From the NCBI RefSeq assembly GCF_000202835.1, contig NC_015186.1:3685412-3749411 (forward strand): 64,000 bases of DNA, in the 5' to 3' direction. A model generated the notes under the pieces. It did not search any database and was not told the origin of the DNA. It saw only the letters and a list, made by a program, of their open reading frames with translations. This document shows, piece by piece, positions 18,773-27,577 of this stretch. Source of the stretch: Acidiphilium multivorum AIU301. Lineage in GTDB: Bacteria > Pseudomonadota > Alphaproteobacteria > Acetobacterales > Acetobacteraceae. Made by a program: the position numbers and the translations under genes. Positions within the stretch are counted from its first letter, which is position 1. Each line of letters begins with the position of its first letter.

Positions 18773-19300
18773 TCAACGGCTGACGTTGATTCGTGCCCGC
18801 TGCATGGCGGCCTGGATGTGTTCGGACTTCGCGGCGGTGTAGCCGTTCCGGTCGTCGCGGAAGCGGATCGCAAGATCGCGCTTCAGAGTTTCGTAGGCGA
18901 CGCGCTCGGCGGCATCCGCGCGCAGCAGGTCACGGAAGACGAGGGTATCCCACATGGCGCCATCGAGGAGAGCCATGTGCAGGTGGTGTGTTCGCCGAAC
19001 GGCGGCGGGCGGCAGACCCTTGATGAACATGATCCGGTCGGTGAAGGGATTGCCGGTCCAGATCGTGTAACCGTGGGGTGCGAGCAGGGGAGACGCGATG
19101 GTCCTCGCCTCTTCGACATCCCGAACGCCGGCGAGGATGTCGATGACTGGTTTCGCGGCGATACCGGGCACCGCGGTGCTGCCGATATGCTCCATGCGCA
19201 CGATGAATCCGGGAGGCAGCACCCTTTTCAGCAGTCGGGCCTCGGTCTCGAACATGCCGGGCCAGGCCGGATCGTATTCGGCCATTTCGACATGATCCAT
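18773..19300 (-). CDS. GrpB/UPF0157 nucleotidyltransferase-fold family protein
   Basis: A 175-residue cytoplasmic protein. The family pattern is strong: YDPAWPGMFETEARLL at the start, EHIGSTAVPGIAAKPVIDIL in the centre (nucleotidyltransferase-like GS...D.D), then RTHHLHMALLDGAMW and FRDLLRADAAERVAYETLK. Its cellular function is not known. Its stop is close to, but does not overlap, the lipoprotein end on the other strand. Confidence 0.88.
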   Translation of the reverse strand: MDHVEMAEYDPAWPGMFETEARLLKRVLPPGFIVRMEHIGSTAVPGIAAKPVIDILAGVRDVEEARTIASPLLAPHGYTIWTGNPFTDRIMFIKGLPPAAVRRTHHLHMALLDGAMWDTLVFRDLLRADAAERVAYETLKRDLAIRFRDDRNGYTAAKSEHIQAAMQRARINVSR

Positions 19301-19321
19301 GCGCCGAGGCCCGGCGGTGGT

Positions 19322-20305
19322 TCAGGCCAGGAGGTGCGCGATCGCCTCGCGTTCTTCCTTGAGTTCGTTCAGCGTGATGTCGAGCCTGGACTGTGCGAAC
19401 GCGTCGATCGCGAGGTTCGGCACCCGGGTAACGACACCTCCCTGGGTGGTCACGGGCACGCCGAACATGATGCCTTCGGGGATGCCATAGCTGCCGTCGG
19501 AGGGAATCGCCATCGAGACCCAGCGGCCATCCGAACCGACCACCCAGTCGCGCACCTGGTCGATGGCGGCATTCGCGGCGGACGCGGCCGAGGACGCGCC
19601 GCGGGCTTCAATCACCGCGGCGCCGCGCTTGCCGACGGTGGGAATGAAGACGTCGCGGTTCCAGGCCTCGTCGTTGATGGCTTCGGCGAGCTTGCGGCCG
19701 CCGGCTTCAGCAAAGCGGTAGTCCGGATACATGGTTGGGGAATGGTTGCCCCATACGATCAGCTTGCCGACATCACCGACATTGACGCCCGCCTTGGCCG
19801 CGAGCATCGAGGCGGCGCGGTTGTGGTCGAGCCGGATCATCGCCGAGAAGCAGTCCGGCGAAAGGTCAGGCGCGGATTTCATCGCGATATAGGCATTGGT
19901 GTTGGCCGGATTGCCGACGACCAGCACGCGGGCGGAGCGCTTCGCAACCTCGTTGAGGGCGCGGCCCTGAACCGTGAAGATCTCGGCGTTGGCGCCGAGC
20001 AGGTCCTTGCGCTCCATGCCCTTGCCGCGCGGGCGGGCACCGACCAGGAAGCCGATGTCGATATCCTTGAAGGCGACCTTCGGATCATCGGTCGCGACCA
20101 TGCCGGCGAGCAGGGGGAAGGCGCAGTCTTCCAGCTCCATCATGACGCCGCCGAGCGCGCCCTGCATCTGCGGCAGGTCGAGAAGGTGGAGGATCACCGG
20201 CTGATCGGGGCCGAGCAGCGCGCCGCTGGCGATGCGGAAGACGAGCGCGTAGGCGATCTGCCCTGCTGCGCCGGTGACAGCGATGCGGACGGGGGACTTG
20301 GCCAT
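19322..20305 (-). CDS. mdh: Malate dehydrogenase (NAD-dependent, cytosolic-type)
   Basis: TCA-cycle enzyme oxidising malate to oxaloacetate. 327 residues. The Rossmann loop [19 protein letters not shown] opens the protein. The substrate-binding [32 protein letters not shown] and catalytic [13 protein letters not shown] follow. This is the longer, eukaryote-cytosolic-like MDH type rather than the citrate-synthase-linked short form. The start is ATG at 20305. Confidence 0.96.
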   Translation of the reverse strand: MAKSPVRIAVTGAAGQIAYALVFRIASGALLGPDQPVILHLLDLPQMQGALGGVMMELEDCAFPLLAGMVATDDPKVAFKDIDIGFLVGARPRGKGMERKDLLGANAEIFTVQGRALNEVAKRSARVLVVGNPANTNAYIAMKSAPDLSPDCFSAMIRLDHNRAASMLAAKAGVNVGDVGKLIVWGNHSPTMYPDYRFAEAGGRKLAEAINDEAWNRDVFIPTVGKRGAAVIEARGASSAASAANAAIDQVRDWVVGSDGRWVSMAIPSDGSYGIPEGIMFGVPVTTQGGVVTRVPNLAIDAFAQSRLDITLNELKEEREAIAHLLA

Positions 20306-20401
20306 TGATTCACTCCTTGCTGTTGCGCCGCACTATCTCCCGCTGGTGCCCCTGGTCAAGCAGGCTTCCGGTCTGACCGTGCTGCATGGCAGGATGGGGC
20401 C

Positions 20402-20989
20402 ATGCAGCGCCACGCCCGCAAGGCCGAAAAATCACTTCCGAAGCCGCCGGATGAGGCGGCATTGCGTGAAACTGCGCTGGCCCATCTTGCGCGGTTCGCG
20501 GCGACCGAGGCCGGTCTTGCCCGGGTGCTTTCCCGGCGGATCGACCGCTGGGCGAGGGTAGCGGGAGAGGCGGGACTCGCGCCGGAGATTATCGATTCCG
20601 CGTTGCGCGCGGCCCGTGAAGCGGTGCCTCGCGTGGTGGCGGCGATGCGCGGTGCGGGAGCGGTGGATGACGCGGCCTTCGCCGAGTCCCGCGCGCGACG
20701 GCTGATTCGGCAGGGCAAATCGCGGCGGGCGACGCTTGCCCATCTTGCCGGCAAGGGAGTTGATGCCGCTCTGGCGGCACGCCTGCTGCCGGCTGATCCG
20801 GCGAGCGATCTCGCCGCCGCCTGTGCCTATCTGCGCCGCCGCCGTCTGCCGCCCTTTGGGCCGGGCGGCAGGGACCGTGCTCTTGCTTCCCTCGCGCGCG
20901 GCGGCTTCTCCCGCGACGTTGCCGAACGCGCGCTCGATCTTGAACAAGCCCACGCGGAAGCATTGGTTGAGGCGCTGCGCCGCGGCTGA
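20402..20989 (+). CDS. recX: RecX-family regulatory protein
   Basis: A 195-residue helical protein with three helix-repeat units typical of RecX, which caps RecA filaments: ALRETALAHLARFAATEAGLARVLSRRI at the N-terminus, DDAAFAESRARRLIRQGKSRRATLAHLAGKGV in the middle and RALASLARGGFSRDVAERALDLE at the end. It is not beside recA, but solitary recX genes are common in alphaproteobacteria. It is divergent from mdh with a gap of about 96 bases. Confidence 0.85.
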   Translation: MQRHARKAEKSLPKPPDEAALRETALAHLARFAATEAGLARVLSRRIDRWARVAGEAGLAPEIIDSALRAAREAVPRVVAAMRGAGAVDDAAFAESRARRLIRQGKSRRATLAHLAGKGVDAALAARLLPADPASDLAAACAYLRRRRLPPFGPGGRDRALASLARGGFSRDVAERALDLEQAHAEALVEALRRG

Positions 20990-21145
20990 AGGTTACGCCG
21001 AGGGGCGCAATTCATCCGGTCGAATTATGAAAGAAATGTGAAAATCAGCATGGCTGATTTGGGCTGGCTGCGCCATATCGCACTGCAGCATGGGCGTGCA
21101 CCAAGCCGCCTGCCTTCGTCGTTTGCCAGTATTCGGAGTTTGATC

Positions 21146-21343
21146 GTGCAGAAACTGATTGCCGTCGCATCCTTTGCGGTTGCGCTGCTGGCCGGCTTCG
21201 GGTCCGCGTTCGGCGGGGTTCGTCTGGCAAGGACGTTGCCTGCGTTGCCGGGTCAGCCATCGCTGGCCCTGACCACGACCTATGGGCCGGTTGAGCCCGT
21301 TCTCATGCATTCGGCCCGGCGGCAGGGTGTGGTCGGCCACTGA
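21146..21343 (+). CDS. Small exported hypothetical protein
   Basis: A possible 65-residue protein starting at GTG with CGGAG at good distance. The N-terminus is a clear signal sequence (KLIAVASFAVALLAGFGSAFG), and the remainder is a short unrecognised tail (TLPALPGQPSLALTTTYGPV). The frame stays open upstream to 21038, but the exported reading is more natural. It lies alone between recX and a LysR regulator. Confidence 0.4.
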   Translation: MQKLIAVASFAVALLAGFGSAFGGVRLARTLPALPGQPSLALTTTYGPVEPVLMHSARRQGVVGH

Positions 21344-21381
21344 ATGCGACTATCCGTGCCCGATGGGCAGGCCGCGACCCA

Positions 21382-22323
21382 TCAGTCGAAAATAGGTGCC
21401 TGAGGCACCCCGGCGAGACCGGATGTGGACTGCAGGAACGGTGTGTGCTCGAATTCCTCGCGCAGGAAATCGAGGATGGCGCGGGTGCATGCCGGCACAT
21501 AGCGGCGTGACGGCAGAATAGCATGGATTTTCACCTGCATCGGCACGAAGGCATCGAGGACGGTAATGAGCCGGCCGGCGGCGACATCGTCGATCGTGGT
21601 CAGGCGCGGCAGCAGTGCGATTCCAAGACCGGCGCGCGCGGCGCGGCGCACCGCCTCGCTCGAGTCGACATGGAACCGTCCCTGCACATTCACGCTTTCC
21701 TCGACCCCATCGCGCGCGAAACGCCATTCCCGGTCAGCCCCCGGCCGGGTGTAGACGATGCATTCGTGCTTCAGCAGATCCCGCGGGGTTTCCGGTGCGC
21801 CGCGCGCGGCGACATAGGCGGGCGAGGCGACAAGAACCGAGGTTGCCGTGCCGAGAACCCGGGTGATCACGCTGGCTTGGGTCGCTTCGGCGATGGAGAT
21901 CACCAGATCGAGTCCTTCCTCGATCAGGTCGAATGCCCCGTCGCGCATCTTCAGGTCGAGCGAGATTTCCGGGTGCCGGGCGAAGAATTCGGGTAGGCGG
22001 GCGGCGAGGTAGAGGCCAACGGCGGTGGGCACGCCGAGGCGGACCTGCCCGGTCGGGGTCTTGCGCGCGCTGCCCACACTGGCATTCGCCGCGTCCATGG
22101 CGTCCACGACCGCCTTCGCATGTTCGAGATAGGTCTGTCCGTCCTCGGTCAGTGACAGCCGGCGCGTTGTCCGCTGGATCAGCCGGACACCGAGTTGGTC
22201 CTCCAGAGCGGCGATCTGCCTGGAGATTACCGGTTGCGACGTGTTGAAGTCCCGGGCCACGGCCGAAAACGACCCCCGCTCGGCAACCCGGATGAAAGTG
22301 TTGATCAGGGAAAGCTGGTCCAT
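21382..22323 (-). CDS. LysR-family transcriptional regulator
   Basis: A 313-residue regulator with the N-terminal winged helix (LINTFIRVAERGSFSAVARDF, QPVISRQIAALEDQLGVRLI) and a C-terminal effector-binding domain (RLGVPTAVGLYLAARLPEFF; GLGIALLPRL). It is divergent from the remains of a FUSC/membrane-fusion efflux operon, the position of AaeR in aromatic-acid efflux loci. With its presumed target broken, it may be an orphan or control genes elsewhere. Confidence 0.9.
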   Translation of the reverse strand: MDQLSLINTFIRVAERGSFSAVARDFNTSQPVISRQIAALEDQLGVRLIQRTTRRLSLTEDGQTYLEHAKAVVDAMDAANASVGSARKTPTGQVRLGVPTAVGLYLAARLPEFFARHPEISLDLKMRDGAFDLIEEGLDLVISIAEATQASVITRVLGTATSVLVASPAYVAARGAPETPRDLLKHECIVYTRPGADREWRFARDGVEESVNVQGRFHVDSSEAVRRAARAGLGIALLPRLTTIDDVAAGRLITVLDAFVPMQVKIHAILPSRRYVPACTRAILDFLREEFEHTPFLQSTSGLAGVPQAPIFD

Positions 22324-22421
22324 CGCCGGGGCCTCTGCTCGAATCAGTACTATTTTTGTATGAGATAAAGTCCGGCGCAGGAATAACCACTTGCGACTGA
22401 CATGAATATTTACATCACGTC

Positions 22422-22602
22422 ATGGAAGCCCCTCGTTTTCCGCGTTTCGCCGCCCTGGCGCTCGATCGCCCAATCGATGCCGCCTTCGCATTACGCATGG
22501 AGCTCGCGGCCTGCTGGCTCTCTATGTGGCATCGCGCTCGATTCCGACACGCACCGCTGGGCCGCCCGGACGGTCCTGGCGGTCAGTAATCCCGTTGCTC
22601 GA
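22422..22602 (+). pseudogene. Remnant of a FUSC-family (AaeB-like) efflux permease, frameshifted
   Basis: Three frames in succession give pieces of a FUSC N-terminus: PRFAALALDRPIDAAFALRM, then LLALYVA, then ALDSDTHRWAARTVLAVSNP. Together they read as the first membrane helices of an aromatic-acid exporter. The rest of the permease (several hundred residues) is absent. Two frameshifts and the loss of the C-terminal part make it non-functional. Confidence 0.6.
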
Positions 22603-22726
22603 TAATGCCTTCGTCAACGGCCTGCCACATGGCCGGCACGGGCATGATCGCCAGCATGCAGGGCAAGATTTGAGATCATGCCCATGCCGGCAATGCGGCG
22701 ATGAGTGTGCCTGATGCGGCGGAGAC

Positions 22727-23012
22727 GGGTGGCCGCCTATTTTTGAGGAAACCGGGCTCAGAAGCATCCGCCGCGGGGTGCCGGTGCGCGTCGCACTATG
22801 GCCGGACCCGGCCAGGTTCCACACGGGTACTCGAGGCGATCGGTCCGGGAATCGCGGTCACCGATTCGCGGGGCACGGGGGCTGCCGCTCGCCGATCCAA
22901 TGTATTCGTGGGTGCGACTTTCGCTGCGCATTCCGGTCCATATCGCGTTGGACCGCATTCCGCCGGGCAGATTTCTTGCGGCGGGTATGATCGCCACGGT
23001 GACAGTCGGGAA
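22727..23012 (+). pseudogene. Remnant of an AaeA/EmrA-type membrane-fusion protein, frameshifted
   Basis: Consecutive frames hold the C-terminal half of a HlyD-family adaptor: VAAYF, then EETGLRSIRRGVPVRVALWP, then VLEAIGPGIAVTDSRGTG, then DPMYSWVRLSLRIPVHIALD and IPPGRFLAAGMIATVTVG. This order matches intact AaeA-like proteins, with at least three frameshifts. The N-terminal half is missing. Between this and the FUSC piece, 22603-22726, I recognise nothing. The 60 bases to the hcp terminator are also blank. Confidence 0.65.
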
Positions 23013-23072
23013 GAAGGACGGCGCGGCGAAAAACCTGCCCGTCAGGCAATCGGAACAGGGCCGATTCCATTT

Positions 23073-23112
23073 GGCAACAACCGCTGCCCGGCGTTTGCAG
23101 GCCGGGCAGCGG
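23073..23112 (-). terminator. Intrinsic terminator after hcp
   Basis: On the minus strand, 8 bases past the hcp stop, CCGCTGCCCGG and CCGGGCAGCGG form an 11-bp stem around a ten-base loop. The stem is followed by TTGTTG. It closes the clpV-hcp transcript. Confidence 0.7.
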
Positions 23113-23120
23113 CAAGCGGT

Positions 23121-23606
23121 TCAGCTCATGACCATCGTGCCGAGGTTGAAGTTCACCACGCTCTGCGGGCCGGCCGTGCCGTCATCCTTCATCGGATTGT
23201 TGGTGAAGGAGATCTGCGAGTAGTTCAGCGACAGCGATTCCATCGGCTTGCCGTCGGAACCCGCGGACATCGAGAGGCCGGAGAGGATGACATCCTTCAT
23301 GCTGACCTTCATGAATTGCTGGGCGCCCGAGCCGCCCGTGCCGGTGCGGGTGAAGACGATATCGACTTCTTGCACGTTGCCGCTCAGCGCTTCCTTCAGC
23401 AGGTCGCCGCTCGCGACGTCGTATTCCTTGGTGATGGTGATTTCTGACAGGCTCGGCAGGCTTGCCTCGCGGCCCTGCTTGCTGCCCGACTGCATCGAGA
23501 CGCCGCGGCCGACACCCCACTGGAAAGACCCCAGTTCGATGTAATTCTCGAAACCCTGGGTCGTGACGTCGCCGTTGATAGAGCCGTATTTCATGTAGAT
23601 AGCCAT
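23121..23606 (-). CDS. hcp: Hcp, type VI secretion tube protein
   Basis: The secreted hexameric ring protein that stacks into the inner tube. 161 residues. Hcp pattern: MAIYMKYGSINGDVTTQGFE at the N-terminus, IELGSFQWGVGRG, EITITKEYDVASGDLL and a C-terminal SLSLNYSQISFTN. It lies 29 bases after clpV in the same orientation and is followed by a terminator. No extra C-terminal effector domain is present, so cargo would ride in the tube lumen or on VgrG, which is not encoded here. Confidence 0.95.
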   Translation of the reverse strand: MAIYMKYGSINGDVTTQGFENYIELGSFQWGVGRGVSMQSGSKQGREASLPSLSEITITKEYDVASGDLLKEALSGNVQEVDIVFTRTGTGGSGAQQFMKVSMKDVILSGLSMSAGSDGKPMESLSLNYSQISFTNNPMKDDGTAGPQSVVNFNLGTMVMS

Positions 23607-23635
23607 TGGTCCTGCTCCTGGTGCTGGGTTGGTCG

Positions 23636-26284
23636 TTAAGCCTGATTGATGGTGTAGCGGAACATCCCGTCTTCGGATGTGCCCACCGTCACGCGGGAAA
23701 TCATCTCGCCTTCGGCAAGCCTGGCCAGAACCTCGGCCGAGAGTTCGGGCAGCAGCGTGCGGGAGAGGATGTTTTCCACGTTGCGCGCGCCCGAGGCCGA
23801 TTCCTTGCAGCGTGCGGCAATGGTTTCGACGAGCGCGGGCTCGTAGGTGAATTCGGCCTTGTAGCCCTCGCGCACGCGCTTCGCGATCTTGTTGAGCTGG
23901 AGCACCACGATCTGGCGGATCACCTCGTCGGAGAGCGGGAAATAGGGGACGATGGTGACGCGGCCGAGAAAGGCGGGCTTGAAATATTTCAGCAGCTCCG
24001 GCCGCAGCGCCTCGGCGAGGGCGGCGGCGTCCGGCGCGGTTTCGGGATCGGCGAAGAGTTTCTCGATCAGGTCGGTGCCGGCATTCGACGTCATGATGAT
24101 GATGGTGTTCTTGAAGTCGATGTCGCGGCCTTCGCCGTCCTTCATGTTGCCCTTGTCGAACACCTGGAAGAAGACGTCCTGCACGCCGGGATGGGCCTTT
24201 TCCATCTCGTCGAGCAGCACCACCGAATAGGGGCGCCGGCGCACCGCCTCGGTCAGCACGCCGCCCTCGCCATAGCCGACATAGCCGGGCGGGCTGCCCA
24301 TCAGCAGGCTGACCTTATGTTCTTCCTTGAACTCGGTCATGTTGATGGTGGTCATGTTCTGCTCGCCGCCATAGAGCAGGTTGGCGAGGGTAAGCGCCGT
24401 TTCGGTCTTGCCGGTGCCGGAGGTGCCGACCATCATGAAGACGCCGATCGGCTTGCGCGGGTCGGTGAGTTTCGCGCGCGAGGTGCGGATCGCCTGGGCG
24501 ACCGCCTCGAGCGCATGGGGCTGGCCGACGATGCGCTGCTCCATCGCCTCCTTCAGCTTCAGCACCGTGTTGATCTCGTCGGACTGCATGCGCCCGGCGG
24601 GAATGCCGGTCCAGCTCTCGACGATCTCGGCGACGGCCTGGCCGTCGACCACCGGGAAGATCAGCGGGTTCTCGCCCTGCGAGGCCTTCAGCGCCGCGGT
24701 CTTTTCGGCGAGGCTGGCGCGCAGCGCGTCCTTGTCCTCCGCGTTCGCGTCGTCTTCCAGCCGGGTGCGCAGCTCGGCGATGTCGCCGGCGAGCTGCTTC
24801 TCGGTCGCGAAGCGGGCCTCGAGCTCGGCGAGTTCGGCGACCAGCCGCGCACGCTCCTCGATCAGTTCGGCCTCGCGGGCGGCGTGATCGCCGCCGCTGG
24901 CCATCTCACGGCGGAGGATGCCGGTTTCGGTGTCGATCAGGTCGATCCGGCGGCGGCGATCCTCGATCGGGGCGGGTTCGGTCGCCTGGCTCATGCCAAC
25001 GCGGGCGCAGGCCGTGTCGATCAGCGAGATCGCCTTGTCCGGCAGCTGGCGTGAGGGAATATAACGCGCCGACAGCCTGACGGCCTCGCTCACCGCCTCG
25101 TCGAGGATGCGGACCTTGTGGTGCTTCTCGAGCGTGCCGACGAGGCCGCGGATCATCGCGGTGGCCATCGCCTCGGACGGCTCCTCGACCTTGACCACCT
25201 GGAAGCGGCGGGTCAGCGCGGCATCGCGCTCGAAATATTTCTTGTATTCGGCCCAGGTCGTCGCCGCGATGGTGCGCAGCTCGCCGCGGGCGAGGGCGGG
25301 CTTGAGCAGGTTTGCCGCGTCGTTCTGGCCGGCCTGGCCGCCGGCGCCGATCAGCGTGTGCGCCTCGTCGATGAACAGGATGATCGGCTTCGGCGAGGCC
25401 TTCACCTCGTCGATCACCGATTTCAGCCGGTTCTCGAACTCGCCCTTCATGCCCGCCCCGGCCTGGAGCAGCGCCATGTCGAGCGTGCGCAGCGTGACGT
25501 TCTTCAGCGCCTCCGGCACGTCGCCCTGGGCGATCTTCAGCGCGATGCCCTCGACCACCGCGGTCTTGCCCACACCTGCCTCGCCGGTGAAGATCGGGTT
25601 GTTCTGCCGGCGGCGGGTGAGGATGTCGATCGCCTGGCGGATTTCGAAGTCGCGGCCGAGGATCGGGTCGATCCGGCCGGCGCGCGCGCGGGCGGTCAGA
25701 TCTTCGGTGAACTGGTCCAGCGCCGCCGAGCCGCCGGGACGGGGCGTGCCGTCATCGGTGCCGCCCGTGGCCGGCGCGCCATCGGTCGCGCGGGTCGCGG
25801 TCTGCGCCTCGATGGAATTGGCGGTGATGGCGTTGAAGTCGCGCTTCAGTGCGTCCGGCTGGATTTTTGCGAAATGGCTGGAGGCCTCGCGGGCGTGGCG
25901 GGCTAGGGTCTCGTCGGCCAGCAGGGCCCAAAGCAGGTGACCCGAGCGCGTGCGGCTCAGCCCGTGTTCGACCGATGCCAGCAGCCAGGCCTGTTTCGCG
26001 AGCTCGACGACTTCCGGTGACAGGGCCGGGGCGCGGGCGTTGCCGGTCTTCATCCGGTCGAGCGCGCGGTTGAGATCGATCAAGAAACGACCGATATCGA
26101 TCTCGTAATGTCGAAGAATAAGCGGAATGTCGGTGTCGGTGCCATCGGCGAGCTTGAGCAGCCAATGTTCGATTTCGACGTTGTAATGGCTTCGCGACAG
26201 CGTTAGGCCGGCTGCGGCCTCGAGGCTGCGGCGGCAGTGGTCGTCGAGGCGGGCGATCAGAGATTTGAGATCGATAGCAGCCAT
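23636..26284 (-). CDS. clpV: TssH/ClpV, AAA+ ATPase that recycles the contracted sheath
   Basis: An 882-residue Clp/Hsp100 protein. The N-domain (1-160) contains YNVEIEHWLLKLAD and LSRTRSGHLLWALL. Two AAA+ modules follow: first Walker A GEAGVGKTAVVEG (about 235), second GTSGTGKTETAL (about 630), with Walker B motifs ILFIDEAHTLIGAGG and VVLLDEMEKAHP. A coiled-coil middle region (about 430-540) separates them. The N-terminal sequence identifies it as T6SS ClpV rather than ClpB. The ATG at 26284 follows GGGGAG. It is divergent from tssA. Confidence 0.94.
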   Translation of the reverse strand: MAAIDLKSLIARLDDHCRRSLEAAAGLTLSRSHYNVEIEHWLLKLADGTDTDIPLILRHYEIDIGRFLIDLNRALDRMKTGNARAPALSPEVVELAKQAWLLASVEHGLSRTRSGHLLWALLADETLARHAREASSHFAKIQPDALKRDFNAITANSIEAQTATRATDGAPATGGTDDGTPRPGGSAALDQFTEDLTARARAGRIDPILGRDFEIRQAIDILTRRRQNNPIFTGEAGVGKTAVVEGIALKIAQGDVPEALKNVTLRTLDMALLQAGAGMKGEFENRLKSVIDEVKASPKPIILFIDEAHTLIGAGGQAGQNDAANLLKPALARGELRTIAATTWAEYKKYFERDAALTRRFQVVKVEEPSEAMATAMIRGLVGTLEKHHKVRILDEAVSEAVRLSARYIPSRQLPDKAISLIDTACARVGMSQATEPAPIEDRRRRIDLIDTETGILRREMASGGDHAAREAELIEERARLVAELAELEARFATEKQLAGDIAELRTRLEDDANAEDKDALRASLAEKTAALKASQGENPLIFPVVDGQAVAEIVESWTGIPAGRMQSDEINTVLKLKEAMEQRIVGQPHALEAVAQAIRTSRAKLTDPRKPIGVFMMVGTSGTGKTETALTLANLLYGGEQNMTTINMTEFKEEHKVSLLMGSPPGYVGYGEGGVLTEAVRRRPYSVVLLDEMEKAHPGVQDVFFQVFDKGNMKDGEGRDIDFKNTIIIMTSNAGTDLIEKLFADPETAPDAAALAEALRPELLKYFKPAFLGRVTIVPYFPLSDEVIRQIVVLQLNKIAKRVREGYKAEFTYEPALVETIAARCKESASGARNVENILSRTLLPELSAEVLARLAEGEMISRVTVGTSEDGMFRYTINQA

Positions 26285-26437
26285 GACGCTCCCCGGCATT
26301 GTTCGGCACGGCAGGCCGTTGTTTGTGAATATAATCGAATATTTCCCAATCGTATGGTGTATCTGCTGTTGTGTCCAGTTGGGTAAGGGTGCATGTCATC
26401 GATTGTATGACCTTTGTCACAGTGGAGCCCCGCGGTC

Positions 26438-27556
26438 ATGTTTCTCGACATCGACGCCTTGCTTGCCCCGATTGAAGGGGATTCGCCGGTCGGGCAGGAC
26501 TTGCGTGCCGACTACACCGCGGGCTCGATTTACTATCGCTTGCGCGATGCGCGCTCGGACGCGCGCGCCGCCGAGCGCGCGGCGGATTCGGATCCGACGC
26601 TCGAGGCCGACGCGGGACAGCATTGGCGCAGCGTGCTGCAACTGGCGCAAACCGCGCTCGGCAAGTCGCACGACCTGGAGGTTGCCGCCTGGATGACCGA
26701 GGCGATGGTGCGCGAGAACGGGCTTGCCGGTCTTGCCGAGGGGGCTCGGCTGATGGCGGGCCTTGTCCATGGGTTCTGGGAGGCGCTTTACCCGTTGCCC
26801 GACGAGGACGGCATGGAAACGCGCGTCGCGCCCGTGGCCGGCCTGAACGGGACGGGAAGCGATGGCACGCTGATCCAGCCGCTGCGCAAGCTGACGCTGT
26901 TCAACGCCGCTGACGGGTCGCCGGTGCCCGTCTTCTTGTATCTCCAGGCGGAGGAGACGGCAGGGCTTGGCGACGAGAAACGCAAGGCGGCGCGGATCGC
27001 CGCTGGCGTGCCGGCCTTCGCACAGCTGGAGACACAGGCGCGGGTGGCGGGTACGGGCCATTTCACCGCGCTCGCGCGCGGCGCGGCGGCAGCACTCGAG
27101 GCCTGGCAGGCGATGGGGGCGGCCTTCGATGAGGTGGCTGGGTATGACGCACCGCCGACCTCGCGGGTACGGGAGGTGCTCGAGCAGATCATCGCCATTT
27201 CACAACGATATGCGCCCGGCGCGCTGGCCGCGCCCGGCGGCGCGGCGGAGAACGCTGACGCAGCCGCCGGAGCGGAGGCGGCCGGAGCCGCCGAGGATGC
27301 CGTCGCCGTTGACGGCCCGGCGCCGGCGCAGGCCGCGAAGAAGCCCTATACGCGTGAGGATGCGCTGCGCCAGCTTGGCGAGATCGCCGAATTCTTCCGC
27401 CGCACCGAACCGCAATCGCCGATTGCGCTGACCCTCGATGAGGCGATCCGCCGTGCGCGGCTCACCTGGCCGGAACTGATCGAGGATATTCTGGCCGACG
27501 CCGGCGTGCGCCAGGCGATGCTGACGGCGCTCGGCATCAAGCCGCCGGCGGACTGA
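26438..27556 (+). CDS. tssA: TssA, T6SS cap/assembly protein (ImpA N-terminal domain)
   Basis: A 372-residue protein with an ImpA_N domain at about 1-150 (LLAPIEGDSPVGQDLRADYT; HDLEVAAWMTEAMVRENGLA; LVHGFWEALYPLPDEDGMET). An Ala-rich linker (about 265-300) and a C-terminal helical segment (YTREDALRQLGEIAEFFRRT; ADAGVRQAMLTALGI) follow. The short C-terminus matches the TssA type with the FRRTEPQSP motif. It stands alone on the plus strand, divergent from clpV and convergent with the impD-tssC-tssB operon. The start at 26438 assumes ATG; a TTG 24 bases upstream is possible. Confidence 0.9.
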   Translation: MFLDIDALLAPIEGDSPVGQDLRADYTAGSIYYRLRDARSDARAAERAADSDPTLEADAGQHWRSVLQLAQTALGKSHDLEVAAWMTEAMVRENGLAGLAEGARLMAGLVHGFWEALYPLPDEDGMETRVAPVAGLNGTGSDGTLIQPLRKLTLFNAADGSPVPVFLYLQAEETAGLGDEKRKAARIAAGVPAFAQLETQARVAGTGHFTALARGAAAALEAWQAMGAAFDEVAGYDAPPTSRVREVLEQIIAISQRYAPGALAAPGGAAENADAAAGAEAAGAAEDAVAVDGPAPAQAAKKPYTREDALRQLGEIAEFFRRTEPQSPIALTLDEAIRRARLTWPELIEDILADAGVRQAMLTALGIKPPAD

Positions 27557-27577
27557 CCGGGGCGGTACGGGCGCCGT

